Source: Metridium senile
Lineage: Eukaryota > Cnidaria > Anthozoa > Actiniaria > Metridiidae
Reading direction: 5' to 3'
Length of the DNA: 64,000 nucleotides
Assembly: GCA_949775045.1 (NCBI GenBank)
Contig: OX459105.1
Location: 7,805,240-7,869,239, forward strand
The position numbers were made by a program, and so were the translations under genes. Positions 10,976 to 22,500 of this stretch are shown here, piece by piece (position 1 is the stretch's first letter; every line of letters starts with the position of its first letter). The notes beneath the pieces were generated by a model. That model made no database searches, was not told the origin of the DNA, and worked only from the letters and a program-made list of their open reading frames with translations.

Positions 10976-11205
10976 AAACTATTATCGTTTACACAGTCCC
11001 CTTCTTAATCAGAACTACGAATATCCGGTGGAGATAATTTAATGGACGAGCGGTGAAATATAATTATTTTCAACTGAAAAATAACGCTTTTGATAAAAGT
11101 TTCCTTTTAATGCTGTTATAGAGTAACATTATTGCGTTAAAATGCGGCCATTATACGAGAGTGGCGCTCATTCCAAAGCAGTGCTTATTCGAGTAAATAC
11201 GGTGT

Positions 11206-12531
11206 TTAGAATAAGTTATCGATATCTTTATAATCAAGTACGAATTTTGCAAAGCAATGTTGACAAGGTGAAAGGGATTTCTGTTTATCCTGCGGTATTT
11301 GTTTCCAAAAATTAAATGTACGCCACCTAACCTGCATCATCTGGGTATTTGCAGAATCTAATGACCCTCCTTTAACTAGGACCATAGGGGCATCGGCGGT
11401 AGCAAAGAATGGCGTATTTTTGTTGAATTCCACATCCTTGACACCAAAGTTTTTGGGCACAGGTAAATGGACAGTATCGCCCTCTAACAACTGAAGTAAA
11501 TCTCCCCAAGCAATCACAGAGGGATGCCAGCGGAAGTCGTTCAACACTACCACTTCAGCATCTTCAACACCAAGCCATGCAAATGTACCGGTAGCGGGGT
11601 TGGTGAAGGTTTTGTAGATGTTCTTTAAAGGAGATATGATAAAGGTTTTCCCCGTGTTAGCCGGACCGTATACATAAATGTTCCTATATTTCCCGCGTCC
11701 GTCCTTAAGCGCCTTGAAAATACCACTACAAAATGCTGACACAGACAACTCGTTCTGTGACATGAGTGTAAGTGCCATTTCAAGCCACTGGCCATTACAA
11801 TCAGTTACACAGCTTGCCCCATATGCTTCATTGAGAATGTCGATGCGACTCATCTTAAGGCGTTGCATCTGCATTGGGGCTTCTACGAATTCCTTGGCCA
11901 ACTCTAAGGCCTCATTCACCACTTTGGCACCTCTATTGGCAATGAATTGGGCTAGTTGTGTTTTTCCTTCATTCTTTTGAACTACAGCTAAATTAACGAG
12001 TTCTAAACGTGTTTTGATGTTTTGTTCTTGTATGATTTGAACAACGTCAAATGTCGAATAGCGTTTTGCCTTTTTCTTATCGCCTTTATTTTTCGTAGAT
12101 CTTTTTCTGTTGGCTGTTATAGCTTGCTCTGTTGAGGGTGGATCTGTTAAGATGGGATGATCTGCTGACTTGGCAAATTCTTTATCCTCCTTAATGACAT
12201 ACTGGTGGGCGCTGTAGTATGTGTTGTGATTACAACTGAAATTGACTCTAATGTCGTGATGATTCTGTATATACTGCCTAACCCTTGACCACCTTGATCT
12301 CTTGTTCAGCTTCAATGCCATGTGGTAATGTGTTGAGTTCTCTGACTCGGAGGTTTCAGCATGGCTTTCTTTACAAACAACCCAATGATTCACTTCAACT
12401 TGCGCCACTTGTTGGAATGCATTTGCAATAATCATCGCAAAAGTTTCCCTTGACGACACTTTATCTAAGTCTGCACGACTATACGTAATCAAATAGACAA
12501 GTGACTGATGCCGAGTGTTTGAAGAAGCCAT
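11206..12531 (-). CDS. HUH endonuclease / SF3 helicase Rep-like protein, copy 1
   Basis: This is a 441-aa replication-initiator-like protein. The N-terminal HUH domain has motif I LVYLITYSRAD (11-21), motif II THYHMALKL with the metal-binding pair H68 and H70, and motif III HQYVIKED with the likely nicking tyrosine Y111 and K114. A basic, NLS-like linker follows at 141-157. The C-terminal superfamily 3 helicase has Walker A GPANTGKT (289-296), Walker B EVVVLNDFRW (326-335), a B'-like stretch near 350-369, motif C FFATAD (375-380) and candidate arginine fingers R402/R404. Motif C ends in Asp380, where an Asn is usual. A C-terminal CQHC may bind metal. This domain pair is known from CRESS-DNA viruses and parvoviruses; I cannot place it in one family. 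Expected activity is nicking an origin and unwinding DNA in the nucleus. The frame is uninterrupted, and no introns or capsid gene accompany it. Confidence 0.9.
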   Translation of the reverse strand: MASSNTRHQSLVYLITYSRADLDKVSSRETFAMIIANAFQQVAQVEVNHWVVCKESHAETSESENSTHYHMALKLNKRSRWSRVRQYIQNHHDIRVNFSCNHNTYYSAHQYVIKEDKEFAKSADHPILTDPPSTEQAITANRKRSTKNKGDKKKAKRYSTFDVVQIIQEQNIKTRLELVNLAVVQKNEGKTQLAQFIANRGAKVVNEALELAKEFVEAPMQMQRLKMSRIDILNEAYGASCVTDCNGQWLEMALTLMSQNELSVSAFCSGIFKALKDGRGKYRNIYVYGPANTGKTFIISPLKNIYKTFTNPATGTFAWLGVEDAEVVVLNDFRWHPSVIAWGDLLQLLEGDTVHLPVPKNFGVKDVEFNKNTPFFATADAPMVLVKGGSLDSANTQMMQVRWRTFNFWKQIPQDKQKSLSPCQHCFAKFVLDYKDIDNLF

Positions 12532-12806
12532 TGTAATACTTACTTCAGGTCTGATTACATAAAATTGTAAGAATTTGGCGTCAAATTACACTTTAATTAT
12601 GCAAATACTTTGTAAAGCCATAATTTATTTTGGGCTTCCTGTGTTATCAATCAATTCAAAAATAAAAAAATAGCCACATATTATTATAAATTTTTATTAA
12701 TTAGTTATGTAAATCATGACGACATACAGTTTATTTAACATTCGTGGCATTTTTGGTACGATTTACTGCGGTTTTCATGACGATTTTCATACAATCGATT
12801 TTAAGA
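12532..12806 (-). promoter_or_regulatory. Rep upstream region
   Basis: These are 275 AT-rich bases between the Rep start and the right MITE unit. An octamer-like ATGCAAAT lies at 12599-12606, about 70 bases upstream of the Rep ATG, and several TATA-like stretches occur near 12675-12700. They are candidates for a Rep promoter. A 65-codon plus-strand frame at 12716-12913 crosses into the MITE unit and looks like a chance ORF. Confidence 0.3.
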
Positions 12807-13060
12807 CAATCATGGACATAAATATTGGGACACAGCAGGTTATTAGTGGTTTTTCACATATAATTGTTCATTTTTCATCATATCCTCCCCCTCCCCCCCT
12901 ATCTCAATGTTGATTTGACCAAGGAATGCCTACCAATGACCCATGTAACTCATGAACGGTCAACATTGAATGGAGGGGGGAGGGGAGGGCTAAAAATGAT
13001 GAAGGGTAACGTTTTTATTCGAATTGTTAATGTTGTCCCAAACAATATTGTCCGTGATTG
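12807..13060 (+). mobile_element. Right 254-bp MITE-like terminal unit, copy 1
   Basis: This is the second copy of the terminal unit, same orientation as the left one and with no difference found. Its inner edge is AAGA (12803-12806) and its outer edge abuts the TA target duplication. AAGA here and TCTT inside the left unit are complementary. If the two units were one in a circular molecule, the inverted repeat would be extended by four bases. Confidence 0.9.
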
Positions 13061-13062
13061 TA
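13061..13062. other. Target-site duplication TA (right, copy 1)
   Basis: This is the second half of the TA duplication; the B monomer resumes as GGCTTTCTGATAAAAGCG. Confidence 0.95.
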
Positions 13063-15450
13063 GGCTTTCTGATAAAAGCGAAATATTCTATTTAGGAAAA
13101 ACCACAAAATCATACCCAGAATGCCCTATAGACTACCATAGGGGTCTCTAAAAGTCGTTAAAAAAAATCGGGGTTTTCGACTCAAACTGATCGCTTAGAC
13201 CCCGAGAACAATGTCTAGAAATATCTAAGCTTTCTGATAAAACCGAAAAATTCTATTCAGGAAAAACCACAAAATCATACCCAGAATGCCCTATAGACTA
13301 CCATAGGGGTCTCTAAAAGTCGTTAAAAAAAATCGGGGTTTTCAACTCAAACTGATCGCTTAGACCCCCAGAACAATGTCTAGAAATATCTAAGCTTTCT
13401 GATAAAACCGAAAAATTCTATTCAGGAAAAACTACAAAATCATACCCAGAATGCCTTATGGCCTTTGGAATTTGTCAAAAATGTGTCAAAACAATCGGGA
13501 TTTTCGACTCAAACTGATCGTTAGGATCCCGAGAACAATGTCTAGAAATATCTAGGCTTTCTGATAAAAGCGAAATATTCTATTTAGGAAAAACCACAAA
13601 ATCATACCCAGAATGCCCTATAGACTACCATAGGGGTCTCTAAAAGTCGTTAAACAAAATCGGGGTTTTCGACTCAAACTGATCGCTTAGACCCCCAGAA
13701 CAATGTCTAGAAATATCTAAGCTTTCTGATAAAACCGAAAAATTCTATTCAGGAAAAACTACAAAATCATACCCAGAATGCCTTATGGCCTTTGGAATTT
13801 GTCAAAAATGTGTCAAAACAATCGGGATTTTCGACTCAAACTGATCGTTAGGATCCCGAGAACAATGTCTAGAAATATCTAGGCTTTCTGATAAAAGCGA
13901 AATATTCTATTTAGGAAAAACCACAAAATCATACCCAGAATGCCCTATAGACTACCATAGGGGTCTCTAAAAGTCGTTAAAAAAAATCGGGGTTTTCGAC
14001 TCAAACTGATCGCTTAGACCCCGAGAACAATGTCTAGAAATATCTAAGCTTTCTGATAAAACCGAAAAATTCTATTCAGGAAAAACTACAAAATCATACC
14101 CAGAATGCCTTATGGCCTTTGGAATTTGTCAAAAATGTGTCAAAACAATCGGGGTTTTCGACTCAAACTGATCGTTAGGACACCGAGAACAGTGTCTAGA
14201 AATATGTAAGCTTTCTGATAAAACCGAAATATTCTATTGAGGAAAAACCACAAAATCATACCCAGAATGCCCTATAGACTACCATAGGGGTCTCTAAAAG
14301 TCGTTAAAAAAAATCGGGGTTTTCGACTCAAACTGATCGCTTAGACCCCCAGAACAATGTCTAGAAATATCTAAGCTTTCTGATAAAACCGAAAAATTCT
14401 ATTCAGGAAAAACTACAAAATCATACCCAGAATGCCTTATGGCCTTTGGAATTTGTCAAAAATGTGTCAAAACAATCGGGATTTTTGACTCAAACTGATC
14501 GTTAGGACACCGAGAACAGTGTCTAGAAATATCTAAGCTTTCTGATAAAACCGAAATATTCTATTGAGGAAAAACCACAAAATCATACCCAGAATGCCCT
14601 ATAGACTACCATAGGGGTCTCTAAAAGTCGTTAAAAAAAATCGGGGTTTTCGACTCAAACTGATCGCTTAGACCCCGAGAACAATGTCTAGAAATATCTA
14701 AGCTTTCTGATAAAATCGAAAAATTCTATTCAGGAAAAACTAGAAAATCATACCCAGAATGCCTTATGGCCTTTGGAATTTGTCAAAAATGTGTCAAAAC
14801 AATCGGGATTTTCGACTCAAACTGATCGTTAGGACACCGAGAACAGTGTCTAGAAATATCTAAGCTTTCTGATAAAACCGAAATATTCTATTGAGGAAAA
14901 ACCACAAAATCATACCCAGAATGCCCTATAGACTACCATAGGGGTCTCTAAAAGTCGTTAAAAAAAATCGGGGTTTTCGACTCAAACTGATCGCTTAGAC
15001 CCCGAGAACAATGTCTAGAAATATCTAAGCTTTCTGATAAAACCGAAAAATTCTATTCAGGAAAAACCACAAAATCATACCCAGAATGCCCTATAGACTA
15101 CCATAGGGGTCTCTAAAAGTCGTTAAAAAAAATCGGGGTTTTCAACTCAAACTGATCGCTTAGACCCCCAGAACAATGTCTAGAAATATCTAAGCTTTCT
15201 GATAAAACCGAAAAATTCTATTCAGGAAAAACTACAAAATCATACCCAGAATGCCTTATGGCCTTTGGAATTTGTCAAAAATGTGTCAAAACAATCGGGA
15301 TTTTCGACTCAAACTGATCGTTAGGATCCCGAGAACAATGTCTAGAAATATCTAGGCTTTCTGATAAAAGCGAAATATTCTATTTAGGAAAAACCACAAA
15401 ATCATACCCAGAATGCCCTATAGACTACCATAGGGGTCTCTAAAAGTCGT

Positions 15451-16596
15451 TAAACAAAATCGGGGTTTTCGACTCAAACTGATCGCTTAGACCCCCAGAA
15501 CAATGTCTAGAAATATCTAAGCTTTCTGATAAAACCGAAAAATTCTATTCAGGAAAAACTACAAAATCATACCCAGAATGCCTTATGGCCTTTGGAATTT
15601 GTCAAAAATGTGTCAAAACAATCGGGATTTTCGACTCAAACTGATCGTTAGGATCCCGAGAACAATGTCTAGAAATATCTAGGCTTTCTGATAAAAGCGA
15701 AATATTCTATTTAGGAAAAACCACAAAATCATACCCAGAATGCCCTATAGACTACCATAGGGGTCTCTAAAAGTCGTTAAAAAAAATCGGGGTTTTCGAC
15801 TCAAACTGATCGCTTAGACCCCGAGAACAATGTCTAGAAATATCTAAGCTTTCTGATAAAACCGAAAAATTCTATTCAGGAAAAACTACAAAATCATACC
15901 CAGAATGCCTTATGGCCTTTGGAATTTGTCAAAAATGTGTCAAAACAATCGGGGTTTTCGACTCAAACTGATCGTTAGGACACCGAGAACAGTGTCTAGA
16001 AATATGTAAGCTTTCTGATAAAACCGAAATATTCTATTGAGGAAAAACCACAAAATCATACCCAGAATGCCCTATAGACTACCATAGGGGTCTCTAAAAG
16101 TCGTTAAAAAAAATCGGGGTTTTCGACTCAAACTGATCGCTTAGACCCCGAGAACAATGTCTAGAAATATCTAAGCTTTCTGATAAAACCGAAAAATTCT
16201 ATTCAGGAAAAACCACAAAATCATACCCAGAATGCCCTATAGACTACCATAGGGGTCTCTAAAAGTCGTTAAAAAAAATCGGGGTTTTCAACTCAAACTG
16301 ATCGCTTAGACCCCCAGAACAATGTCTAGAAATATCTAAGCTTTCTGATAAAACCGAAAAATTCTATTCAGGAAAAACTACAAAATCATACCCAGAATGC
16401 CTTATGGCCTTTGGAATTTGTCAAAAATGTGTCAAAACAATCGGGATTTTCGACTCAAACTGATCGTTAGGATCCCGAGAACAATGTCTAGAAATATCTA
16501 GGCTTTCTGATAAAAGCGAAATATTCTATTTAGGAAAAACCACAAAATCATACCCAGAATGCCCTATAGACTACCATAGGGGTCTCTAAAAGTCGT
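15451..16596. repeat. 1146-bp seven-monomer block present only after copy 1
   Basis: The marker TTAAACAAAAT occurs three times after transposon copy 1 but only twice after copy 2 (28723, 30523). Beyond it, the offset between duplicates drops from 15,072 to 13,926, a difference of exactly 1146 bp. One 7-monomer unit was gained in unit 1 or lost in unit 2 after the duplication. Exact edges are arbitrary in a tandem array. Confidence 0.8.
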
Positions 16597-19500
16597 TAAA
16601 CAAAATCGGGGTTTTCGACTCAAACTGATCGCTTAGACCCCCAGAACAATGTCTAGAAATATCTAAGCTTTCTGATAAAACCGAAAAATTCTATTCAGGA
16701 AAAACTACAAAATCATACCCAGAATGCCTTATGGCCTTTGGAATTTGTCAAAAATGTGTCAAAACAATCGGGATTTTCGACTCAAACTGATCGTTAGGAT
16801 CCCGAGAACAATGTCTAGAAATATCTAGGCTTTCTGATAAAAGCGAAATATTCTATTTAGGAAAAACCACAAAATCATACCCAGAATGCCCTATAGACTA
16901 CCATAGGGGTCTCTAAAAGTCGTTAAAAAAAATCGGGGTTTTCGACTCAAACTGATCGCTTAGACCCCGAGAACAATGTCTAGAAATATCTAAGCTTTCT
17001 GATAAAACCGAAAAATTCTATTCAGGAAAAACTACAAAATCATACCCAGAATGCCTTATGGCCTTTGGAATTTGTCAAAAATGTGTCAAAACAATCGGGG
17101 TTTTCGACTCAAACTGATCGTTAGGACACCGAGAACAGTGTCTAGAAATATGTAAGCTTTCTGATAAAACCGAAATATTCTATTGAGGAAAAACCACAAA
17201 ATCATACCCAGAATGCCCTATAGACTACCATAGGGGTCTCTAAAAGTCGTTAAAAAAAATCGGGGTTTTCGACTCAAACTGATCGCTTAGACCCCCAGAA
17301 CAATGTCTAGAAATATCTAAGCTTTCTGATAAAACCGAAAAATTCTATTCAGGAAAAACTACAAAATCATACCCAGAATGCCTTATGGCCTTTGGAATTT
17401 GTCAAAAATGTGTCAAAACAATCGGGATTTTTGACTCAAACTGATCGTTAGGACACCGAGAACAGTGTCTAGAAATATCTAAGCTTTCTGATAAAACCGA
17501 AATATTCTATTGAGGAAAAACCACAAAATCATACCCAGAATGCCCTATAGACTACCATAGGGGTCTCTAAAAGTCGTTAAAAAAAATCGGGGTTTTCGAC
17601 TCAAACTGATCGCTTAGACCCCCAGAACAATGTCTAGAAATATCTAAGCTTTCTGATAAAATCGAAAAATTCTATTCAGGAAAAACTAGAAAATCATACC
17701 CAGAATGCCTTATGGCCTTTGGAATTTGTCAAAAATGTGTCAAAACAATCGGGATTTTCGACTCAAACTGATCGTTAGGACACCGAGAACAGTGTCTAGA
17801 AATATCTAAGCTTTCTGATAAAACCGAAATATTCTATTGAGGAAAAACCACAAAATCATACCCAGAATGCCCTATAGACTACCATAGGGGTCTCTAAAAG
17901 TCGTTAAAAAAAATCGAGGTTTTCGACTCAAACTGATCGCTTAGACCCCGAGAACAATGTCTAGAAATATCTAAGCTTTCTGATAAAACCGAAAAATTCT
18001 ATTCAGGAAAAACTACAAATTCATACCCAGAATGCCTTATGGCCTTTGGAATTTGTCAAAAATGTGTCAAAACAATCGGGGTTTTCGACTCAAACTGATC
18101 GTTAGGACACCGAGAACAGTGTCTAGAAATATCTAAGCTTTCTGATAAAACCGAAATATTCTATTTAGGAAAAACCACAAAATCATACCCAGAATGCCCT
18201 ATAGACTACCATAGGGGTCTCTAAAAGTCGTTAAAAAAAATCGGGGTTTTCGACTCAAACTGATCGCTTAGACCCCCAGAACAATGTCTAGAAATATCTA
18301 AGCTTTCTGATAAAACCGAAAAATTCTATTCAGGAAAAACTACAAAATCATACCCAGAATGCCTTATGGCCTTTGGAATTTGTCAAAAATGTGTCAAAAC
18401 AATCGGGATTTTCGACTCAAACTGATCGTTAGGATCCCGAGAACAATGTCTAGAAATATCTAGGCTTTCTGATAAAAGCGAAATATTCTATTTAGGAAAA
18501 ACCACAAAATCATACCCAGAATGCCCTATAGACTACCATAGGGGTCTCTAAAAGTCGTTAAAAAAAATCGGGGTTTTCGACTCAAACTGATCGCTTAGAC
18601 CCCGAGAACAATGTCTAGAAATATCTAAGCTTTCTGATAAAACCGAAAAATTCTATTCAGGAAAAACCACAAAATCATACCCAGAATGCCCTATAGACTA
18701 CCATAGGGGTCTCTAAAAGTCGTTAAAAAAAATCGGAGTTTTCGACTCAAACTGATCGCTTAGACCCCCAGAACAATGTCTAGAAATATCTAAGCTTTCT
18801 GATAAAACCGAAAAATTCTATTCAGGAAAAACTAGAAAATCATACCCAGAATGCCTTATGGCCTTTGGAATTTGTCAAAAATGTGTCAAAACAATCGGGA
18901 TTTTCGACTCAAACTGATCGTTAGGATCCCGAGAACAATGTCTAGAAATATCTAGGCTTTCTGATAAAAGCGAAATATTCTATTTAGGAAAAACCACAAA
19001 ATCATACCCAGAATGCCCTATAGACTACCATAGGGGTCTCTAAAAGTCGTTAAAAAAAATCGGGGTTTTCGACTCAAACTGATCGCTTAGACCCCGAGAA
19101 CAATGTCTAGAAATATCTAAGCTTTCTGATAAAACCGAAAAATTCTATTCAGGAAAAACTACAAAATCATACCCAGAATGCCTTATGGCCTTTGGAATTT
19201 GTCAAAAATGTGTCAAAACAATCGGGATTTTCGACTCAAACTGATCGTTAGGATCCCGAGAACAATGTCTAGAAATATCTAAGCTTTCTGATAAAACCGA
19301 AATATTCTATTTAGGAAAAACCACAAAATCATACCCAGAATGCCCTATAGACTACCATAGGGGTCTCTAAAAGTCGTTAAAAAAAATCAGGGTTTTCGAC
19401 TCAAACTGATCGCTTAGACCCCCAGAACAATGTCTAGAAATATCTAAGCTTTCTGATAAAACCGAAAAATTCTATTCAGGAAAAACTACAAAATCATACC

Positions 19501-22500
19501 CAGAATGCCTTATGGCCTTTGGAATTTGTCAAAAATGTGTCAAAACAATCGGGATTTTCGACTCAAACTGATCGTTAGGATCCCGAGAACAATGTCTAGA
19601 AATATCTAAGCTTTCTGATAAAACCGAAATATTCTATTTAGGAAAAACCACAAAATCATACCCAGAATGCCCTATAGACACATAGGGGTCTCTAAAAGTC
19701 GTTAAAAAAAATCGGGGTTTTCGACTCAAACTGATCGCTTAGACCCCCAGAACAATGTCTAGAAATATCTAAGCTTTCTGATAAAACCGAAAAATTCTAT
19801 TCAGGAAAAACTACAAAATCATACCCAGAATGCCTTATGGCCTTTGGAATTTGTCAAAAATGTGTCAAAACAATCGGGGTTTTCGACTCAAACTGATCGT
19901 TAGGACACCGAGAACAGTGTCTAGAAATATCTAAGCTTTCTGATAAAACCGAAATATTCTATTTAGGAAAAACCACAAAATCATACCCAGAATGCCCTAT
20001 AGACTACCATAGGGGTCTCTAAAAGTCGTTAAAAAAAATCGGGGTTTTCGACTCAAACTGATCGCTTAGACCCCCAGAACAATGTCTAGAAATATCTAAG
20101 CTTTCTGATAAAACCGAAAAATTCTATTCAGGAAAAACTACAAAATCATACCCAGAATGCCTTATGGCCTTTGGAATTTGTCAAAAATGTGTCAAAACAA
20201 TCGGGATTTTCGACTCAAACTGATCGTTAGGATCCCGAGAACAATGTATAGAAATATCTAAGCTTTCTGATAAAACCGAAATATTCTATTTTAGAAAAAC
20301 CACAAAATCATACCCAGAATGCCCTATAGACTACCATAGGGGTCTCTAAAAGTCGTTAAAAAAAATCGGGGTTTTCGACTCAAACTGATCGCTTAGACCC
20401 CCAGAACAATGTCTAGAAATATCTAAGCTTTCTGATAAAACCGAAAAATTCTATTCAGGAAAAACTACAAAATTATACCCAGAATGCCTTATGGCCTTTG
20501 GAATTTGTCAAAAATGTGTCAAAACAATCGGGGTTTTCGACTCAAACTGATCGTTAGGACACCGAGAACAGTGTCTAGAAATATCTAAGCTTTCTGATAA
20601 AACCGAAATATTCTATTGAGGAAAAACCACAAAATCATACCCAGAATGCCCTATAGACTACCATAGGGGTCTCTAAAAGTCGTTAAAAAAAATCGGGGTT
20701 TTCGACTCAAACTGATCGCTTAGACCCCCAGAACAATGTCTAGAAATATCTAAGCTTTCTGATAAAACCGAAAAATTCTATTCAGGAAAAACTACAAAAT
20801 CATACCCAGAATGCCTTATGGCCTTTGGAATTTGTCAAAAATGTGTCAAAACAATCGGGATTTTTGACTCAAACTGATCGTTAGGACACCGAGAACAGTG
20901 TCTAGAAATATCTAAGCTTTCTGATAAAACCGAAATATTCTATTGAGGAAAAACCACAAAATCATACCCAGAATGCCCTATAGACTACCATAGGGGTCTC
21001 TAAAAGTCGTTAAAAAAAATCGGGGTTTTCGACTCAAACTGATCGCTTAGACCCCGAGAACAATGTCTAGAAATATCTAAGCTTTCTGATAAAATCGAAA
21101 AATTCTATTCAGGAAAAACTAGAAAATCATACCCAGAATGCCTTATGGCCTTTGGAATTTGTCAAAAATGTGTCAAAACAATCGGGATTTTCGACTCAAA
21201 CTGATCGTTAGGATCCCGAGAACAATGTCTAGAAATATCTAGGCTTTCTGATAAAAGCGAAATATTCTATTTAGGAAAAACCACAAAATCATACCCAGAA
21301 TGCCCTATAGACTACCATAGGGGTCTCTAAAAGTCGTTAAAAAAAATCGGGGTTTTCGACTCAAACTGATCGCTTAGACCCCGAGAACAATGTCTAGAAA
21401 TATCTAAGCTTTCTGATAAAACCGAAAAATTCTATTCAGGAAAAACCACAAAATCATACCCAGAATGCCCTATAGACTACCATAGGGGTCTCTAAAAGTC
21501 GTTAAAAAAAATCGGGGTTTTCGACTCAAACTGATCGCTTAGACCCCCAGAACAATGTCTAGAAATATCTAAGCTTTCTGATAAAACCGAAAAATTCTAT
21601 TCAGGAAAAACTAGAAAATCATACCCAGAATGCCTTATGGCCTTTGGAATTTGTCAAAAATGTGTCAAAACAATCGGGGTTTTCGACTCAAACTGATCGT
21701 TAGGACACCGAGAACAGTGTCTAGAAATATCTAAGCTTTCTGATAAAACCGAAATATTCTATTTAGGAAAAACCACAAAATCATACCCAGAATGCCCTAT
21801 AGACTACCATAGGGGTCTCTAAAAGTCGTTAAAAAAAATCGGGGTTTTCGACTCAAACTGATCGCTTAGACCCCCAGAACAATGTCTAGAAATATCTAAG
21901 CTTTCTGATAAAACCGAAAAATTCTATTCAGGAAAAACTACAAAATCATACCCAGAATGCCTTATGGCCTTTGGAATTTGTCAAAAATGTGTCAAAACAA
22001 TCGGGATTTTCGACTCAAACTGATCGTTAGGATCCCGAGAACAATGTCTAGAAATATCTAGGCTTTCTGATAAAAGCGAAATATTCTATTTAGGAAAAAC
22101 CACAAAATCATACCCAGAATGCCCTATAGACTACCATAGGGGTCTCTAAAAGTCGTTAAAAAAAATCGGGGTTTTCGACTCAAACTGATCGCTTAGACCC
22201 CGAGAACAATGTCTAGAAATATCTAAGCTTTCTGATAAAACCGAAAAATTCTATTCAGGAAAAACTACAAAATCATACCCAGAATGCCTTATGGCCTTTG
22301 GAATTTGTCAAAAATGTGTCAAAACAATCGGGGTTTTCGACTCAAACTGATCGTTAGGACACCGAGAACAGTGTCTAGAAATATCTAAGCTTTCTGATAA
22401 AACCGAAATATTCTATTGAGGAAAAACCACAAAATCATACCCAGAATGCCCTATAGACTACCATAGGGGTCTCTAAAAGTCGTTAAAAAAAATCGGGGTT

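Larger units (their letters stand above)
8624..13060 (+). mobile_element. Chimeric Tc1/mariner-type transposon carrying a viral-type Rep gene, copy 1
   Basis: The element is 4,437 bp and inserted at TA in a satellite monomer. Outer ends are inverted: the left begins CAATCATGGACA, and the right end read on the minus strand begins CAATCACGGACA, with similarity over 26-27 bases and weaker over ~110. The order is: 254-bp MITE-like unit, transposase (+), ~0.98-kb intergenic region with origin-like repeats, Rep (-), and an identical 254-bp MITE-like unit in the same orientation. Tc1-like elements normally encode only a transposase, so an HUH-SF3 Rep is unexpected cargo. Both frames are open, so the element could be recent and active. 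No capsid or DNA polymerase gene is visible. I do not recognise a named family for this arrangement. Confidence 0.93.
4620..19690. repeat. Unit 1 of a ~15-kb tandem segmental duplication
   Basis: From about 4.62 kb the satellite, the whole transposon and the downstream satellite reappear in order 15,072 bases later. Shared private variants on both sides of the transposon show the duplicate is more than the element. Examples are AATGTATAG at ~5.17/20.24 kb, CTACAAATTC at ~8.18/23.25 kb and TTAAACAAAAT at 13.65/28.72 kb. Left of about 4.6 kb the correspondence stops. Boundaries are approximate because they fall in satellite. Confidence 0.85.

Noticed and set aside
11678..11980. 100-codon plus-strand frame opposite Rep (copy 2: 26750-27052)
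   Set aside because: Antisense shadow of the Rep helicase domain.
8624..13060. LTR retrotransposon, because of identical terminal direct repeats
   Set aside because: The element has a DD34E transposase, Tc1-type TIRs and a 2-bp TA duplication, and no reverse transcriptase, gag or primer-binding site.
8624..13060. Complete integrated ssDNA virus
   Set aside because: Rep is present but no capsid-like gene fits in the remaining DNA, and the boundaries are those of a transposon.
12716..13151. Frames crossing the right MITE unit into satellite (copy 2: 27788-28223)
   Set aside because: They span the transposon boundary, so they are composites of unrelated DNA.
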